Source: an uncultured Bacteroidota bacterium (GTDB lineage: Bacteria > Bacteroidota > Bacteroidia > UKL13-3). From it: DNA of 24,781 bases. Of the stretch, positions 1 to 7,551 are shown one piece after another. Location: the NCBI GenBank assembly GCA_903888395.1, contig CAISTO010000262.1, positions 1 through 24,781 of the forward strand. Direction: 5' to 3'. Position 1 is the stretch's first letter; each line of letters opens with the position of its first letter. The notes below the pieces were generated by a model. It made no database searches. It was not told where the DNA came from and saw nothing but the letters and a program-made list of their open reading frames with translations. A program made the position numbers and the translations under genes.

Positions 1-24
1 AAAGAATCAGGTTTTTAGTTTCCA

Positions 25-498
25 TTATGGAGCTGGAACAATTATATTTTCAGCCGCTTGTTTTGCCCAATTGGTTAAAACAGTCATTTGCTCAGCACTT
101 AATTTTGTTTCGGTATGAATCAAAGTATACGACCATAAAGGCATTTCATGCTCATCCACTTGTTCTACAATTTCTTCTAACTTATGTTTCTGACGTTTTA
201 GTTTGTAGTTTTTAAACTCAGCAAAATTCAACTCTTCTTTTCCTTCATTTACATGCCATTGCATCCATAAACCTATTGGTTGAATATTGGTATACCAAGG
301 ATAATTGGTGTGGTTACTATGACAATCATAACAACTGGTTCTAAGAATTTGCTGAACATTGTTAGGTACCTCAATTGCAAATGCAATATCATTATCTGAT
401 TTTTCCCAACCATTATTTTTAGTTGGTCTAATAAATTGTAGTATGATTAAAACTGCTACTAAACCCAATCCGATTTTCTTAAAGTTGAAGTAATTCAT
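25..498 (-). CDS. Membrane-anchored haem-binding (Haem_bd) protein
   Basis: A 157-residue protein with one N-terminal membrane segment (about residues 9-22) and a periplasmic domain holding a single c-type haem motif, CYDCH (C56, C59, H60). The following stretch SNHTNYPWYTNIQPIG is typical of the small Bacteroidota Haem_bd family (Pfam Haem_bd), in which haem is attached covalently through the two cysteines. Known: such proteins are probable one-haem electron carriers or haem sensors at the periplasmic face. The electron partner is not known and nothing nearby identifies one. The start ATG gives a natural signal anchor, and the stop TAA lies at 25-27. It is transcribed away from the acyltransferase gene upstream (66-base gap), which is on the same strand, so co-transcription is possible. 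The family call is firm; the role is not. Confidence 0.85.
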   Translation of the reverse strand: MNYFNFKKIGLGLVAVLIILQFIRPTKNNGWEKSDNDIAFAIEVPNNVQQILRTSCYDCHSNHTNYPWYTNIQPIGLWMQWHVNEGKEELNFAEFKNYKLKRQKHKLEEIVEQVDEHEMPLWSYTLIHTETKLSAEQMTVLTNWAKQAAENIIVPAP

Positions 499-527
499 AA
501 GGTGTAATTTTTTAATAATTTACGCTT

Positions 528-535
528 CGAATTTA
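528..535 (-). promoter_or_regulatory. Possible -7 box for the haem-protein gene
   Basis: On the minus strand this reads TAAATTCG, followed by AAGC, one base off the Bacteroidota -7 consensus TAnnTTTG and about 30 bases before the start codon. The same octamer, followed by CAGC, lies in front of the aminopeptidase gene (4020-4027). No convincing TTTG -33 box is visible, so this is weak. Confidence 0.3.
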
Positions 536-563
536 CATTTAATTGTATCCGATTTTATTTTAA

Positions 564-1505
564 TTATTTATTCTTTAAATAATCAATAAAACTATTGATA
601 TGTCTGTCTTTTTTTGTTGGATAAATATCATCTATTGTCACCATAATACCTGTTTCTTCTACATAGCCAAAGTGGCTATTAACAGCCGTCCCAAACGTTT
701 TCATACTTGGGCTTAAGTTCATGTAATTATTAAACAAAGGTGGAATATATTCACCCAATGAGCGTACCATTTTATTCAAATATAAATGACCTTCTTTGAA
801 AGGTAAATCTTTGATAGTTTTCAAAAATTCAGTACAATCAGTTTCTCCTTTTAATGGATTTGGTATAATCACTAAGCCTTCATTTTCGGGGAAATAAAAA
901 TCCATGAATGCCAAAATATAATCGCGTGCTTCCTTGCCAAAATGCTGGTAGTTGGTAACCTTTCCAAAAAAGTATTTAATATGAGGATGTAAAACAGTCA
1001 AAGCTCCTAATCCATCCCATAAATTATCTAAACTAAAAAGTCCTTTACGGTTATCTAATGAAGGCTGATATTGAGGTTGAACAAAACTTCTTCCCAATTC
1101 AATGGTATAAGGGAAATATTCTGATTTTAGTTTTTCACTGTAATCAAATATTTCAGCAGTTGATAGGTGGTAAACACCATTTTCGTCAAGCACATCATTA
1201 CATAAAGCATAACGATAACCGCCCACTATTTCTTCGTCTTCCGGATTCCAAACGATGAGCTGTTTATAGATATATTTTCCAGTGTCGTGCTCATCAATGT
1301 CAGCACTTTTAGATGATCCGCCTCCTGCCTCTCTGAAAGAAATTTCACGCAATCGTCCCACTTCCAACATTAAATTTGGAGCACTATTTCCGTCAAAAAT
1401 ATATATTTGGTTAGTTATATTATTAGTTGGCCTTACCAACCTTTCGGCTGTAAGTTCACTTTTTATTAAGTCCCTATCTATTTTATCAACTATTTGCTGC
1501 ATCAA
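564..1505 (-). CDS. GNAT-fold N-acyltransferase, hemolysin/OlsB-GlsB type
   Basis: A 313-residue protein of the acyl-ACP-dependent N-acyltransferase group annotated as 'hemolysin' (Acetyltransf_5). The diagnostic block is at about residues 47-75 (LMLEVGRLREISFREAGGG, then a DIDEHD acidic patch), followed by GGYRYA (95-100) and ELGRSFVQPQYQ (136-147). Known: in Bacteroides the homologous GlsB transfers a 3-hydroxy fatty acid to the amino group of glycine, and in proteobacteria OlsB does so to ornithine. The product is completed by an O-acyltransferase (GlsA/OlsA). A PlsC-like gene lies just upstream on the same strand (171-base gap), which supports that pathway. The amino-acid substrate cannot be read from the sequence, so no symbol is given. 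The start is MM at 1505; either Met is possible. Confidence 0.75.
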   Translation of the reverse strand: MMQQIVDKIDRDLIKSELTAERLVRPTNNITNQIYIFDGNSAPNLMLEVGRLREISFREAGGGSSKSADIDEHDTGKYIYKQLIVWNPEDEEIVGGYRYALCNDVLDENGVYHLSTAEIFDYSEKLKSEYFPYTIELGRSFVQPQYQPSLDNRKGLFSLDNLWDGLGALTVLHPHIKYFFGKVTNYQHFGKEARDYILAFMDFYFPENEGLVIIPNPLKGETDCTEFLKTIKDLPFKEGHLYLNKMVRSLGEYIPPLFNNYMNLSPSMKTFGTAVNSHFGYVEETGIMVTIDDIYPTKKDRHINSFIDYLKNK

Positions 1506-1520
1506 AATTTATAATAGTTG

Positions 1521-1554
1521 CAAGATGTAAAAAAAAAAGTAATTTTTTAGCAAA
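1521..1554 (-). promoter_or_regulatory. Possible promoter of the GNAT acyltransferase gene
   Basis: Minus-strand TTTG (1551-1554) is followed after 21 bases by TACATCTTG (1521-1529), a loose match to the TTTG / TAnnTTTG Bacteroidota promoter, 16-25 bases before the ATG. If real, the GNAT gene can be transcribed apart from the PlsC-like gene upstream. The spacer is largely a T-run on this strand. Confidence 0.3.
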
Positions 1555-1676
1555 CCACAAAAAAATATCTTGTTTGAATTATTATCCGCTTTTTGTTTTT
1601 AAAGTTATTGCTTTGTTGGTTAAATAAATAACCATTAATTCTCATATAATTTGGTTAATACGATAAGTTCAATTTT

Positions 1677-2501
1677 TTATTTGCTAAAAAGAGCATGTTG
1701 GTTATCTTTCAATTTGTAAATAAAATCTTTCAATAGTTGAGCCCATTGGTTCGCATTTTTACTTTTGTCAAAAACAGTTGATTCAATTGCTTTTCCAAAA
1801 GTAAACGTGATGGTTTTACCATTTTGTTTAAACATTTCATTTCCCAAAAAAAACATTTCAATATTTGCCTTGATTCCTAAGCGTTTTCTGATATTTGCCA
1901 AGTTGTAAAAAAAGTTACTATTTGCTGCATTTATATGGGTTGGAATAATTGGTAATTGATGTTTTACCGCCTGACTGATAAAGCTTTTTTGCCATGGTAA
2001 ATCTAAAATTTCTCCACTTTGTTTTCTGCTACATAATCCAGCCGGAAATATCAAAATGCAATGTCCTTCGCTATATAATTGTTCTATTTTTTGCAAATTT
2101 TGTTTGGTATTAGTGCCATGTTTATTTACCGGAATAAACACATGTTCCAAACTTTTAAATGACATCAGTAAATCATTTACGATAAACTTTAAATCGCTGC
2201 GTACTTTTCCCACCTCACCCAAAAAAGCCAATCCATCCGCACCACCCAATGGATGATTGGCTGCTATTATTACTCCGCCAGTTTTAGGGATATTTTCTAA
2301 ACCAATGGAAACTGCTTTTGCGCCCAAAGCTATCACTGCATTCGCACCAAATTGAATGCCATTGCTCTTTTCGTTTTCAACAACAAATTGGTTAATTTCT
2401 TCTTGGTGAACAATGCGTTTCACCCAACGTATTACAAACCCCGGTAATAGTTTATATAACTGAGGATTTTTATCGTTAAATGCTTTGTCTATGTTTATCA
2501 A
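1677..2501 (-). CDS. PlsC-like O-acyltransferase (GlsA/OlsA-like)
   Basis: A 274-residue lysophospholipid-acyltransferase family member. The catalytic block reads AANHPLGGADG (residues 80-90), with H83 and D89 as the expected catalytic pair. Five residues separate them, against four in the classical HX4D motif of PlsC. The FPAGLCSRK block (152-160) matches the FPEGT-type phosphate-binding motif III. Known: this family esterifies the hydroxyl of acyl acceptors, and in glycine or ornithine lipid synthesis it acylates the product of the GNAT enzyme. The neighbouring GNAT gene (564-1505) makes that role more likely than glycerophospholipid synthesis, but ordinary lysophosphatidate acylation cannot be excluded. 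There is no long hydrophobic anchor, so a peripheral inner-membrane enzyme is likely. Stop TAA at 1677-1679. Confidence 0.75.
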   Translation of the reverse strand: MINIDKAFNDKNPQLYKLLPGFVIRWVKRIVHQEEINQFVVENEKSNGIQFGANAVIALGAKAVSIGLENIPKTGGVIIAANHPLGGADGLAFLGEVGKVRSDLKFIVNDLLMSFKSLEHVFIPVNKHGTNTKQNLQKIEQLYSEGHCILIFPAGLCSRKQSGEILDLPWQKSFISQAVKHQLPIIPTHINAANSNFFYNLANIRKRLGIKANIEMFFLGNEMFKQNGKTITFTFGKAIESTVFDKSKNANQWAQLLKDFIYKLKDNQHALFSK

Positions 2502-2687
2502 TTTTATGCTAATTTATTTCGTCATTACAAGGACGTGTTTTTAGTAAAATAAAAAACTCGTCATGCAGCGCATCTACTTTGATTATTAACTAACTTTTAA
2601 AATTCAAAGTTGGTTGCCATGGAAAGGAGTTTCCTTCTGAATGACCTACTTCTTATTTTGCCAATTGCTTATTGCCTATTGGTCATC

Positions 2688-2699
2688 GAGCTTGTCGAA
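2688..2699 (+). repeat. 12-mer shared with the second repeat family
   Basis: GAGCTTGTCGAA occurs here, in the 205-base gap between the acyltransferase and aminopeptidase genes, and again at 22919-22930 as the left edge of a 117-bp repeat; 18224-18235 differs at one base. Sequence after the 12-mer does not match, so this may be a decayed end. The rest of the gap (2502-2706) holds only short inverted pieces. Confidence 0.3.
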
Positions 2700-2706
2700 A
2701 TGATTG

Positions 2707-3999
2707 CTACCCGTTCATCAAATCTTCAATATGCTCCACTTCAATTGGAATATGACTCATTAAGTCAATACAACCATTTTCGGTAATTAATATTTCGTTT
2801 TCTAAACGCACACCAATGGCTTCTTCTTTGATATAAATTCCAGGTTCACAACTAAACGTCATGCCTGATTTCATTGGCTCGTAACGCATGCCAACATCAT
2901 GTACATCTATTCCTAAAAAATGACTGGTTCCATGCATAAAATATTTTTTATAAGCTGGCCAATTTGGATTTTGCTTTGCAATATCATCAGCAGTAATCAA
3001 TCCTAATTTTACCAATTCCGCTTCCATAATTAATCCAACTTGCGCTTGATAATCCATTAACATAACTCCTGGTTTCAACAGTTTTTTTGCTTCATTCATT
3101 ACCTGCAAAACTGAATTGTAGACTTGCTTTTGGCGTGTTGTAAATCGTCCATTAACAGGCAAAGTTCTGGTCATGTCACTGGCATAATTGGCATAATCGG
3201 CACCGGTGTCTATCAGAATTACATCGCCATCTTTACATTGTTTGTTATTATCATTATAATGTAAAATACACGAATTTTGTCCGCTAGCTACAATGGGTGA
3301 AAACGAATGTCCGTTGCCTCTGTTGCTAATGTATGAGTGAATAATTTCTGCTTCTATTTCGTATTCCCAAACATTTGGTTTTACAAATTTGAATAAACGA
3401 TGAATCATTTTCTCGCTTAAACCTACCGCTACATTCATTAAATCTAATTCGATTTTCGATTTGATAGAACGCAATCTTTGAATAATTGGCGATGCGCGTT
3501 CAAACTCATGCAAGGGATATTTTGCACGCATTTCATTCGCAAAACGCAAGTCTTTATAAGGAGTATTTACCGTTGATCGATCGTTCTCGTTCAAGCTTAA
3601 ATAAATGTTGTTTGCATAGTTTATAGCAGGACGAATTTTTGCTTCAAAATCATCTAACCAAAACACATTTTGTATGCCACTTACTTCTTGCGCTTGCGCT
3701 TGTGTAAGCTTGTAACCATTCCAAGTTACCATTAAATCGCTGGTTTGTTTAATGAACAAAGCTTCACGCATTTCGGATGTTGGACTATCAGGATAAATCA
3801 CCAAAATACTTTGCTCTTGGTCTATTCCACTTAAGTAAAAAATATCACTGTTTTGTTTGAATTTATGGGTAGCATCTCCATTCCAAGGATGCTCATCGTT
3901 GGAGTTAAAAATGGCTATCGAATTAGCCTTTAATTGCTTCGCAAAATTGGCCCTATTCAGTTTAAAAAGTTCGTTATTAATGGCTTCGTATTTATACAT
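2707..3999 (-). CDS. pepP: Xaa-Pro aminopeptidase (M24B)
   Basis: A 430-residue metallopeptidase that releases an N-terminal residue preceding proline. The N-terminal creatinase/AMP_N domain covers about residues 1-165 and the pita-bread M24 domain about 172-430. All five metal ligands are visible in the expected order: D264 (LIDTG), D275 (ASDMTRT), H360 (GTSHFLG), E385 (SCEPGIYI) and E400 (VRLENE). The supporting histidines H247 and H367 are also present. Length is close to the usual 430-440. There is no signal peptide, so it is cytoplasmic, with a role in proline-peptide turnover. It is a single-gene unit: upstream lies a divergent toxin-antitoxin pair, downstream a 205-base gap. Stop TAG at 2707-2709. 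Function is firm; the symbol follows the closest well-known family member. Confidence 0.93.
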   Translation of the reverse strand: MYKYEAINNELFKLNRANFAKQLKANSIAIFNSNDEHPWNGDATHKFKQNSDIFYLSGIDQEQSILVIYPDSPTSEMREALFIKQTSDLMVTWNGYKLTQAQAQEVSGIQNVFWLDDFEAKIRPAINYANNIYLSLNENDRSTVNTPYKDLRFANEMRAKYPLHEFERASPIIQRLRSIKSKIELDLMNVAVGLSEKMIHRLFKFVKPNVWEYEIEAEIIHSYISNRGNGHSFSPIVASGQNSCILHYNDNNKQCKDGDVILIDTGADYANYASDMTRTLPVNGRFTTRQKQVYNSVLQVMNEAKKLLKPGVMLMDYQAQVGLIMEAELVKLGLITADDIAKQNPNWPAYKKYFMHGTSHFLGIDVHDVGMRYEPMKSGMTFSCEPGIYIKEEAIGVRLENEILITENGCIDLMSHIPIEVEHIEDLMNG

Positions 4000-4019
4000 A
4001 TTGTAAAATTTTCTTGCTG

Positions 4020-4027
4020 CGAATTTA
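4020..4027 (-). promoter_or_regulatory. Possible -7 box of the aminopeptidase gene
   Basis: Minus-strand TAAATTCG followed by CAGC, one mismatch from TAnnTTTG, about 21 bases before the ATG. It is nearly identical to the element at 528-535. No clear TTTG partner is seen at the right distance. Confidence 0.35.
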
Positions 4028-4068
4028 TTTTATTTTTTGAAAACGAACACATTTGATTTTGATTGAAT

Positions 4069-4108
4069 ATTTTATTTTGAAAATAAAATCAATATTTATT
4101 TATATTTG
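4069..4108 (+). promoter_or_regulatory. Toxin-antitoxin promoter with overlapping palindrome
   Basis: TTTG (4076-4079), a 21-base spacer and an exact TAnnTTTG box (TATATTTG, 4101-4108) form a good Bacteroidota promoter for the DUF433 gene at 4113. A perfect 10-bp inverted repeat with a single central G (4069-4089; arms ATTTTATTTT and AAAATAAAAT) covers the -33 box. Antitoxins commonly repress their own operons through such palindromes, so this is the likely operator. The start codon lies only 5 bases after the -7 box, so the transcript would be leaderless or nearly so. Caution: AT-only palindromes arise easily in this base composition. Confidence 0.5.
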
Positions 4109-4112
4109 AATT

Positions 4113-4337
4113 ATGAAATTTCAAGATTATATTGAATCAAATCATACCTTTATGTTAGGAAAACCTGTAATTAAAGGAACTAGAATTACAGTAGAATTGA
4201 TTCTAAAAAAACTTTCAGAAGGAGCTTCTACATCGCAACTTATTGATATGTATCCAAGTTTGAACAATGACAAAATAAACGCTTGTTTGGCTTATGCTTC
4301 AGATGTAATTTCAAACGAATTGATTTTACAAGACTAA
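4113..4337 (+). CDS. DUF433-family antitoxin
   Basis: A 74-residue protein that is almost entirely one DUF433 domain, a winged-helix-like DNA-binding fold. The hallmark GKPVIKGTRITVELILKKL is at about residues 17-35, followed by the LIDMYPSLN segment that leads into the recognition helix. Known: DUF433 proteins are the antitoxin partners of DUF5615 PIN-like toxins and usually autoregulate. The stop TAA (4335-4337) shares its last A with the ATG of the next gene, showing translational coupling. A palindrome overlaps its promoter. Length is normal for the family. The start ATG lies 4 bases after a -7 box, so the mRNA may be leaderless. Confidence 0.88.
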   Translation: MKFQDYIESNHTFMLGKPVIKGTRITVELILKKLSEGASTSQLIDMYPSLNNDKINACLAYASDVISNELILQD

Positions 4338-4693
4338 TGCTAATCATTGCCGATGAAAATATTCCAAGAAGTATAATTTTATCATTAAATTCAATTGGAA
4401 TTGAAGTAATATATATTTATGATGAATTTCGTGGAATTGATGATATTGGTATTATTAATCTTGCAAAACAAAAAACAAATGCAATTATTTTAACCGAAGA
4501 TAAAGATTTTGGAGAGTGGGTTTTTTCTCATCATATTTCTGGTTTAAATATCATATTTTTAAGGTATCATTTTTCAGAATTAGCTGATATAACAACTATT
4601 TTAATAAAGCTAATAAAGGAAAATCAAAACACCCTTTTGAATAAGTTTACAACTGTTACACCAACCAAAATTAGAACAAGAGAATTGTTCTAA
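4337..4693 (+). CDS. DUF5615 PIN-like toxin
   Basis: A 118-residue PIN-like nuclease domain. The start chosen is the ATG at 4337, which overlaps the antitoxin stop (TAATG). A further upstream start in this frame would add 18 residues that only read through the antitoxin gene and match nothing in the family. Visible acidic residues typical of the active site are D5/E6 in IIADENIP and the TEDKDFGEW block (about residues 55-63). Known: DUF5615 proteins pair with DUF433 antitoxins as type II toxin-antitoxin modules, with presumed RNase activity. The target RNA is unknown. A REP-like element begins 14 bases after the stop. Family is firm; toxicity is inferred. Confidence 0.85.
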   Translation: MLIIADENIPRSIILSLNSIGIEVIYIYDEFRGIDDIGIINLAKQKTNAIILTEDKDFGEWVFSHHISGLNIIFLRYHFSELADITTILIKLIKENQNTLLNKFTTVTPTKIRTRELF

Positions 4694-4706
4694 ATACATT
4701 ATTAAT

Positions 4707-4773
4707 AAGTTACAAACTTTGCTTACTTATTCTCATTAATGACTTTCGCTTTGCGAAGCTTAACAATTGTGAG
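4707..4773 (-). repeat. Solitary copy of the transposase-associated repeat
   Basis: Bases 4707-4735 are identical over 29 bp to 18151-18179, and the rest aligns without gaps to the inverted element beside the transposase (18147-18221). The hairpin core is kept (TTCGC-TTT-GCGAA, 4744-4756) but the outer stem is decayed. The small palindrome at the left end has lost its outer pairs. It lies in the same orientation as the 18147-18221 copy, 13.4 kb away, in the gap between the toxin gene and the glycan operon. Confidence 0.75.
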
Positions 4774-4784
4774 ATTGGGGGATA

Positions 4785-4817
4785 TCATTTCAACTTTTTC
4801 CCTAACATTTGAAATGA
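4785..4817 (+). other. 9-bp inverted repeat before a T-run
   Basis: TCATTTCAA (4785-4793) and TTGAAATGA (4809-4817) are perfect inverted arms with a 15-base loop, followed by CGAGC and six T. It could act as a weak terminator after the toxin gene or as an operator in front of the GH20 gene at 4867. The loop is long and the arms AT-rich, so neither role is secure. Confidence 0.3.
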
Positions 4818-4866
4818 CGAGCTTTTTTACTACTATTGTTTATTCAATTTTAATGCAATAAATACC

Positions 4867-6492
4867 ATGTTAAAAAAAATATTTTTAATTGTATGTACCT
4901 TGTTTTTGTATATTCAAACGTACGCACAAATACTTCCCTTAATTCCTTTTCCTAACCGCATTCAAAAGGTAGCGGGAACATTTTCTATCAATGAAAACAC
5001 AGTTATTTTTGCTAACAATAGCTCTAATGAAGCCAATTATTTACAACATTATTTATTGCAGAATTATGGGCTGAAAATTAAAATAGTTTATGAAGTTAAT
5101 AAGTTTAATAATGTAATTTCATTTTTAATAGCCCCTGCAAAAATTGATATTAATGACAAAGAAAAATACCAATTAAATATTGATAGCAATTCAATTAAAA
5201 TTTTTGCTGTAGACAATGCCGGGATTTTTTATGGCATTCAATCCCTCATTCAGTTATTGCCCATTGAAAAAAGCAGGAATTTAAATATTCCTTGTTTGCA
5301 AATAAACGATGGACCACGTTACCAATGGCGTGGCATGCACTTAGATTGTAGCCGACATTTTTTTACTAAAAATGAAGTAAAAAAGTACATTGATTATTTG
5401 GCCATGTATAAACTTAATGTTTTCCATTGGCATTTGGTAGATGATCAAGGTTGGCGAATTGAAATAAAAAAATATCCTTTTTTAACTAAAATTGGAAGTA
5501 AACGCAAAGCCACTTTAATTGGAAAACCAACCTTTGATTCATTGGGAAATCCTTCGGCAAACGACAAATACGATAGTACATTGTATGAAGGATTTTATAC
5601 GCAAAAAGATATCAAAGAAATTGTTGCGTATGCAAAAAATAGACATGTTACCGTACTTCCAGAAATAGAAATGCCCGGACATTCATTGGCGGCTTTGGCC
5701 GCGTATCCGCAATATGCGTGTAATGCTGGTCCCTTTGAAACATATAGCCGCTGGGGCGTTTCCGATGATGTGTATTGCGCGGGAAATGATGAAACTTTTG
5801 TGTTTTTAGAAAACATTTTAAAGGAAGTAATGGAATTATTCCCAAGTAAATACATTCATATTGGTGGCGATGAATGTGTAAAAACTAAATGGAAATCGTG
5901 CGAAAAATGTCAAAATCGAAAACTGAATGAACATTTAAAAAATGAAGAAGAATTACAAAGTTATTTTATTACTAGAATTGAAAAATATGTGAATGCAAAT
6001 GGCCGTCAAATTATTGGTTGGGACGAAATTTTAGAAGGTGGATTAGCACCCAATGCAGCAGTAATGAGTTGGCGTGGAATAAATGGTGGAATTGCTGCCG
6101 CCAAACAAAATCATTATGTGGTGATGAGTCCAGGAAGACCCTGTTATTTTGACCATTATCAAAGCAAAGATAAAGGTGCCGAACCTATGGCCATTGGCGG
6201 TTTTAATCCGCTTGATGCGGTTTATAATTATAACCCAACTCCAGATTCTTTAAATGCCAATGAACAAAAATATATCATGGGTGCACAAGCCAATGTTTGG
6301 ACAGAATACATCACTAATTTTTCACAAGTTGAGTACATGGCTTTGCCAAGAATGAGCGCTTTGTCGGAGGTTTTATGGACGAATATGGAGTACAAAAATT
6401 TTCCAGATTTTCAAGAAAGATTATACATTCACAAAGGAATTTTAGATAGAATGAAAGTTAATTACGCCAAACATTTTTTACCTATTAAATAA
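4867..6492 (+). CDS. GH20 beta-N-acetylhexosaminidase
   Basis: A 541-residue exported enzyme that removes non-reducing terminal beta-linked GlcNAc or GalNAc. A signal peptide ends near residue 21 (QTYAQ). The GH20b-type N-terminal domain covers about 22-148, then the catalytic TIM barrel from about 152 (RYQWRGMHLDCSRHF). The catalytic pair D335/E336 is in HIGGDECVK, with the substrate-shaping WDE at 385-387 and LPEIEMPGHS at 264-273. Mechanism (known): substrate-assisted retaining hydrolysis. It is the first gene of a tight four-gene run; its stop TAA shares an A with the next ATG (6492). With the glycosylasparaginase and beta-mannosidase that follow, it suits cleavage of the GlcNAc-GlcNAc chitobiose bond of N-glycans, though chitin or mucin oligosaccharides would also serve. 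Confidence 0.93.
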   Translation: MLKKIFLIVCTLFLYIQTYAQILPLIPFPNRIQKVAGTFSINENTVIFANNSSNEANYLQHYLLQNYGLKIKIVYEVNKFNNVISFLIAPAKIDINDKEKYQLNIDSNSIKIFAVDNAGIFYGIQSLIQLLPIEKSRNLNIPCLQINDGPRYQWRGMHLDCSRHFFTKNEVKKYIDYLAMYKLNVFHWHLVDDQGWRIEIKKYPFLTKIGSKRKATLIGKPTFDSLGNPSANDKYDSTLYEGFYTQKDIKEIVAYAKNRHVTVLPEIEMPGHSLAALAAYPQYACNAGPFETYSRWGVSDDVYCAGNDETFVFLENILKEVMELFPSKYIHIGGDECVKTKWKSCEKCQNRKLNEHLKNEEELQSYFITRIEKYVNANGRQIIGWDEILEGGLAPNAAVMSWRGINGGIAAAKQNHYVVMSPGRPCYFDHYQSKDKGAEPMAIGGFNPLDAVYNYNPTPDSLNANEQKYIMGAQANVWTEYITNFSQVEYMALPRMSALSEVLWTNMEYKNFPDFQERLYIHKGILDRMKVNYAKHFLPIK

Positions 6493-7481
6493 TGACAGAC
6501 AGAAGAAATTTTTTAAAAACCTCCGCATTGGCCTCGGCAGCATTATTGGTAAATAGTAGTGCAAATGCTGAAATTAAACCCAATGTAAAAGTGAACAAAC
6601 CCGTTGTTTTATCTACTTGGAAATTTGGACTAAAATGCAATGAAACTGCATGGGAAATATTGAAAAATAATGGTAAAGCTTTAGATGCGGTGGAAGCTGG
6701 AGTAATGGTTTGCGAAGCTGATCCAAATGAGCGAAGTGTAGGTTATGGTGGCCGACCAGATAGGGATGGGAGAGTTACCTTAGATGCTTGCATCATGGAC
6801 GAAATGTCGAATATTGGTTCAGTAGCTTGTTTGGAATTTATTAAGCATCCTATTTCGGTAGCTAGGGCAGTAATGGAAAAGTCGCCACATGTTATGTTTG
6901 TGGGTGATGGTGCATTGCAATTTGCACTTTCGCAAGGTTTTAAAAAAGAAAATTTATTGGTAGAAGCTTCCGAAAAAGAATGGAAAGAATGGTTAAAAAC
7001 TTCCCAATACAAACCCATTGTAAACATTGAAAATCATGATACCATTGGCATGATTGCCTTAGATGCAAATGGCAATCTTTCGGGTGCTTGTACCACCAGC
7101 GGAATGGCTTTCAAAATGCATGGTCGAGTGGGCGATTCACCCATTATTGGTGCAGGTTTGTATGTAGATAATGAAATTGGCGCAGCCACTGCAACTGGTC
7201 ATGGAGAGGAAGTAATTAGAATTGCTGGTTGTCATTTAGTGGTTGAGTTAATGCGTCAAGGGAAATCGCCACAAAATGCGTGTGAAGAAGCAGTAGCAAG
7301 AGTAGTAAAATTAATGAAATTAAGGAAGAAAGAATTAAAAGATATTCAAGTAGGTTTTATTGCATTAAATAAAAATGGGGAATATGGCTCGTATTGCGTG
7401 CAAAGTGGCTTTAATTATGCTGTTCACGATGCTACTGGAAATGTTTTATTGGATGCGCCTTATCATTTTAAAGTTGAATAA
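6492..7481 (+). CDS. Glycosylasparaginase (N4-GlcNAc-asparaginase)
   Basis: A 329-residue Ntn-hydrolase that cleaves the GlcNAc-Asn bond left after glycoprotein breakdown. The autoproteolysis site is HDT (H182-D183-T184), where T184 becomes the nucleophile at the N-terminus of the beta subunit. RVGDSPIIGAG (212-222) and ATATGHGE (232-239) are the substrate-binding and oxyanion elements of the Flavobacterium/human aspartylglucosaminidase family. The N-terminus reads DRRNFLKTSALASAALL, a twin-arginine (Tat) type signal ending at about ANA (24-26), so the folded precursor is probably exported to the periplasm by Tat. Translation is coupled to the GH20 gene (TAATG). Plain isoaspartyl peptidase/asparaginase is the main alternative; the signal, the motifs and the neighbours favour glycosylasparaginase. 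Confidence 0.9.
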   Translation: MTDRRNFLKTSALASAALLVNSSANAEIKPNVKVNKPVVLSTWKFGLKCNETAWEILKNNGKALDAVEAGVMVCEADPNERSVGYGGRPDRDGRVTLDACIMDEMSNIGSVACLEFIKHPISVARAVMEKSPHVMFVGDGALQFALSQGFKKENLLVEASEKEWKEWLKTSQYKPIVNIENHDTIGMIALDANGNLSGACTTSGMAFKMHGRVGDSPIIGAGLYVDNEIGAATATGHGEEVIRIAGCHLVVELMRQGKSPQNACEEAVARVVKLMKLRKKELKDIQVGFIALNKNGEYGSYCVQSGFNYAVHDATGNVLLDAPYHFKVE

Positions 7482-7551
7482 AAATTTTATAATAAATCAT
7501 AAACGAATTTCAAAATAAACAAAAAGTTTAATTAAGTAATTTTTACTTTTT

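Noticed and set aside
154..243. The insertion in the cyclophilin (residues 154-243) as a novel fusion
   Set aside because: Bacteroidota cyclophilins commonly carry a similar charged insertion before the YTVFG strand. Coordinates here are residues of the 13807-14673 product.
2519..2564. Two CGTCAT half-sites resembling the hairpin region at 4809-4825
   Set aside because: Only 8-9 bases match and no shared structure is visible; too little to call a repeat.
4283..4336. Upstream ATG for the toxin gene at 4283
   Set aside because: It would read 18 residues inside the antitoxin gene; the TAATG overlap start at 4337 matches the family N-terminus.
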